Of a stretch of DNA of 64,000 bases, positions 61,802-64,000 are shown one piece after another. Position numbers and translations under genes: made by a program. Position 1 is the stretch's first letter. Each line of letters starts with the position of its first letter. The DNA is from Larimichthys crocea (taxonomy: Eukaryota > Chordata > Actinopteri > Sciaenidae): positions 23,708,633-23,772,632 of the forward strand of contig NC_040016.1 in NCBI RefSeq assembly GCF_000972845.2. Reading direction: 5' to 3'. Below the pieces are notes generated by a model that saw only the letters and a program-made list of their open reading frames with translations, was not told the origin of the DNA and searched no databases.

Positions 61802-64000
61802 CGATGGAGCCTGTGCAGCCCCTATCACATAGTTCACTGACTGGAATCAAGCTGCTAGAAAATGGAGTCTGACATGACCAGAATTTTACATTTCATACTT
61901 ACATACACCATTTACAACTAATCAGAAATGAATGATTTTTACTTGTAGTTTGGTGTTTTTATCACTGTGTGAGTCCTTTCTCTTCCACTGTGTGTAAACG
62001 TGGGCTCTGATTACTGAGCAGCTACATGTAAAGTCGGCTTTGAATGAAGTCTATGTACAGTACATGCAGTGATTTCATGCTGTAACCTGGTTTCTCAGTC
62101 ATTTGGTTTTTGGTCTGTGTCTAAAACTCCAGCCAGTACCTAAAGGTGCATAAAGTCATGTGTTCTGTATAGGGTCCACAGGTGTTTTCATTATTACTGT
62201 ATGTTAATATATGCTCAGCTAGCAGCAGGGATTTCTGGCATTTTAATTTGAGTCCCACGGGTTCCTGCTGTCGACTCCCTCCTACCTCCTGCTGCCTGGT
62301 GCCACAGCGGAGGAGAAAAGGGAAATATCCCCAAGGAAATGCTGCTCTCGTCTCATCTGAGCAGAACTGTGGCAGCCATCTACTCAAATCTCCTCCCTCT
62401 TGGGAATACACCAGCATGCCCTCAGCCAAGAGTACTTAACCCTCAAAGGCTTAAACACATGGAAATAGATAACGGCTGAATTATCGGCGGATTCTATGGA
62501 GAATAGGTGTGTGGCGTGTCCTGACGAGATAGGACAAAGTTCCTGGAGAGGCTGGAAAAGTCGATTCTAAACTCTCTTCCTCTACCTCTCTCGTTTTCTT
62601 CTTTCTCTGTCTGTCTTTCCCTCTAGAGTTTGACCCTGATGTGAACTCTAGTGGAGTTCTGATGACACCCGTTCTCTCTCTGTTCACATCCTGTCCTGGC
62701 TAAGACTCTGCTTTGGTCTTGTAATGTGTGTGTCTGTGTGTGCTATATTAGCAGCACATCTTTTCCATTATTAGCAACTTAATTTGTAGGCTAATGAGGA
62801 CTGGGTCCAGATCTCAGGGACTTTCCTTGCTGGCAGCAGACTGACCGTCCATCATGATTCAGCGAGATTCAGTACACATCCTCAGCTAAACTCGCTGGAC
62901 CTCATTTGTCAAGAGCTGTGAAACATTTGATATGCAAAGGTCTGACAGGTCCTGGACCAGAATTTAAAATGTTGTTTATGTACTCCCTCGCCTGCGGGGC
63001 TCAGCGTTAATTGCTGTGGTGTTTTTGCTCTGCACCTCACTTTTCTGGTGACAAAGTTTAGTTTGTGTACGCGAGTTCTATTCATTCCGTCATGTAGGCT
63101 ACTGCTGCTTGTGCTAAATATTCAGCTCTTTTTTCTTGTCACAACAGAGAATCCATCCATCCATTCATCCATTATCTATACGTGCCAATCCTGGCAAGCA
63201 GATTGTTTCTTAAAAATTCTGCTTACAGTACATGCATATCACAAATGATTGCAACATCATGTTCCACAAATGACAGTGAAATGCAGACACATTTGCTCAT
63301 GCATGGATCCACAATACAGCATTTTTTTTTCATTAGTAAAACATTTCAAAATGAGCCAGAAGAAATCATTGCAACAGTTCGGGTTGTTTTGGGTTGACCA
63401 CATTTTGGATTGGGTAATCAGCTAATTTTGCTCTTGTCTAGTCTGACCAGGGCCATGTAAAACAAAGTGTCTTACTTATATTGTGGAATTCACGGCAAAC
63501 GCTTCAGCACCAGCAGCTTGGTGACCACTGAGGGAAGGAAGTGTCCAGCATTCCACACTCTTTTTGACTGTTATGAGTGCACCATCTGGTTTGTGTGTGT
63601 GTGCACTTATGTACTGAAGTATGAGACACAATTGAGACACAGCATAGGTCTGTCAGTCTTTCAGCTTAGGTTCAGGGAGGTTTGTAATGGGTCAGTCTGA
63701 GGCATTCACCAACTACATTTTTTTCTTCAGTGGCTCTATGTGGACAGTGGTACAGCAGGACTACTGATTACCTTATTAATCATCTCCGTGGTAACTACTT
63801 CAGCCTAACACTCACACTTTTCTTTAGCCTACCATCTCACTGTACTAAGTACCAGCTTAGTTGATATGCTGTGCCTTTACACCTGACTTTCACACACCTT
63901 TTTTTCCCCCTACAGTTACACATCTGAATGTGTAAAGGTACAAGCCTGCTGCTTGTTACATTTTTTTCCTTTGCCAGCTAATTATCTGCTCTTCAGGTTC
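61802..64000. other. Putative intron 1, last part: no exon recognised
   Basis: No gene seen. 62750-63020 (GATATGCAAAGG octamer-like site, CTAATGAGG, GCGTTAATTGC) is a low-repeat patch that could be a conserved element. ATCCATCCATCCATTCATCC-type repeat at 63150-63175 belongs to a common dispersed fish repeat. Confidence 0.5.

Overview
The window looks like a draft-assembly piece of a teleost fish genome. The evidence is eukaryotic splice signals (GTAAGT and GTATGT donors, pyrimidine-rich AG acceptors), sparse exons, abundant di-, tri- and tetranucleotide microsatellites, a run of ten Ns, and a mix of transposable elements typical of fish: L2-clade LINEs, a Penelope-like element, several hAT families, a pogo/Tigger-type MITE, a Tc1 remnant and an endogenous retrovirus pol fragment. 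Nothing suggests a bacterial or organellar origin.

Layout. 1-1850: 3' half of an L2-clade LINE with a large CT expansion in its 3' UTR and a doubled tail. 2600-3830: diverged repeat with a period of about 175 bp. 4414-7264: spliced coding unit on the minus strand (coiled-coil, acidic C-terminus, poly(A) signal) that I do not recognise. 9174-13300: nested old elements, namely a second copy of the LINE with telomere-type repeats in its 3' UTR, a retroviral pol fragment, and a decayed LINE of another L2 subfamily. 16637-17160: two compatible exons ending in a hydrophobic tail and a poly(A) signal. 17560-17800: tail of a dispersed retroposon. 17800-22790: no gene seen.

22790-23478 is the most gene-like part: a GC/CpG-rich leader followed by a first coding exon that starts at 23385, encodes a signal peptide and ends at a GTAAGT donor at 23479. 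The peptide and the splice phase resemble exon 1 of the receptor tyrosine phosphatase gamma gene (ptprg), but 31 residues cannot prove that. Everything from 23479 to 64000 is then best read as part of a very long first intron. It contains microsatellites, a transposon cluster at 38.9-45.4 kb, a broken Tc1 remnant, an L2 fragment, a Penelope-like remnant with a perfect 102-bp inverted repeat, a complete 404-bp hAT MITE with an exact 8-bp target duplication, and several stretches that look like candidate conserved enhancers.

I see no gene cluster acting together as a pathway and no convincing undescribed molecular system. The best leads are the unrecognised spliced gene at 4.4-7.3 kb, the Penelope inverted repeat with a hammerhead-like core, and the telomere-type expansion inside a LINE. 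All homology calls are from reading alone; no database search was run.
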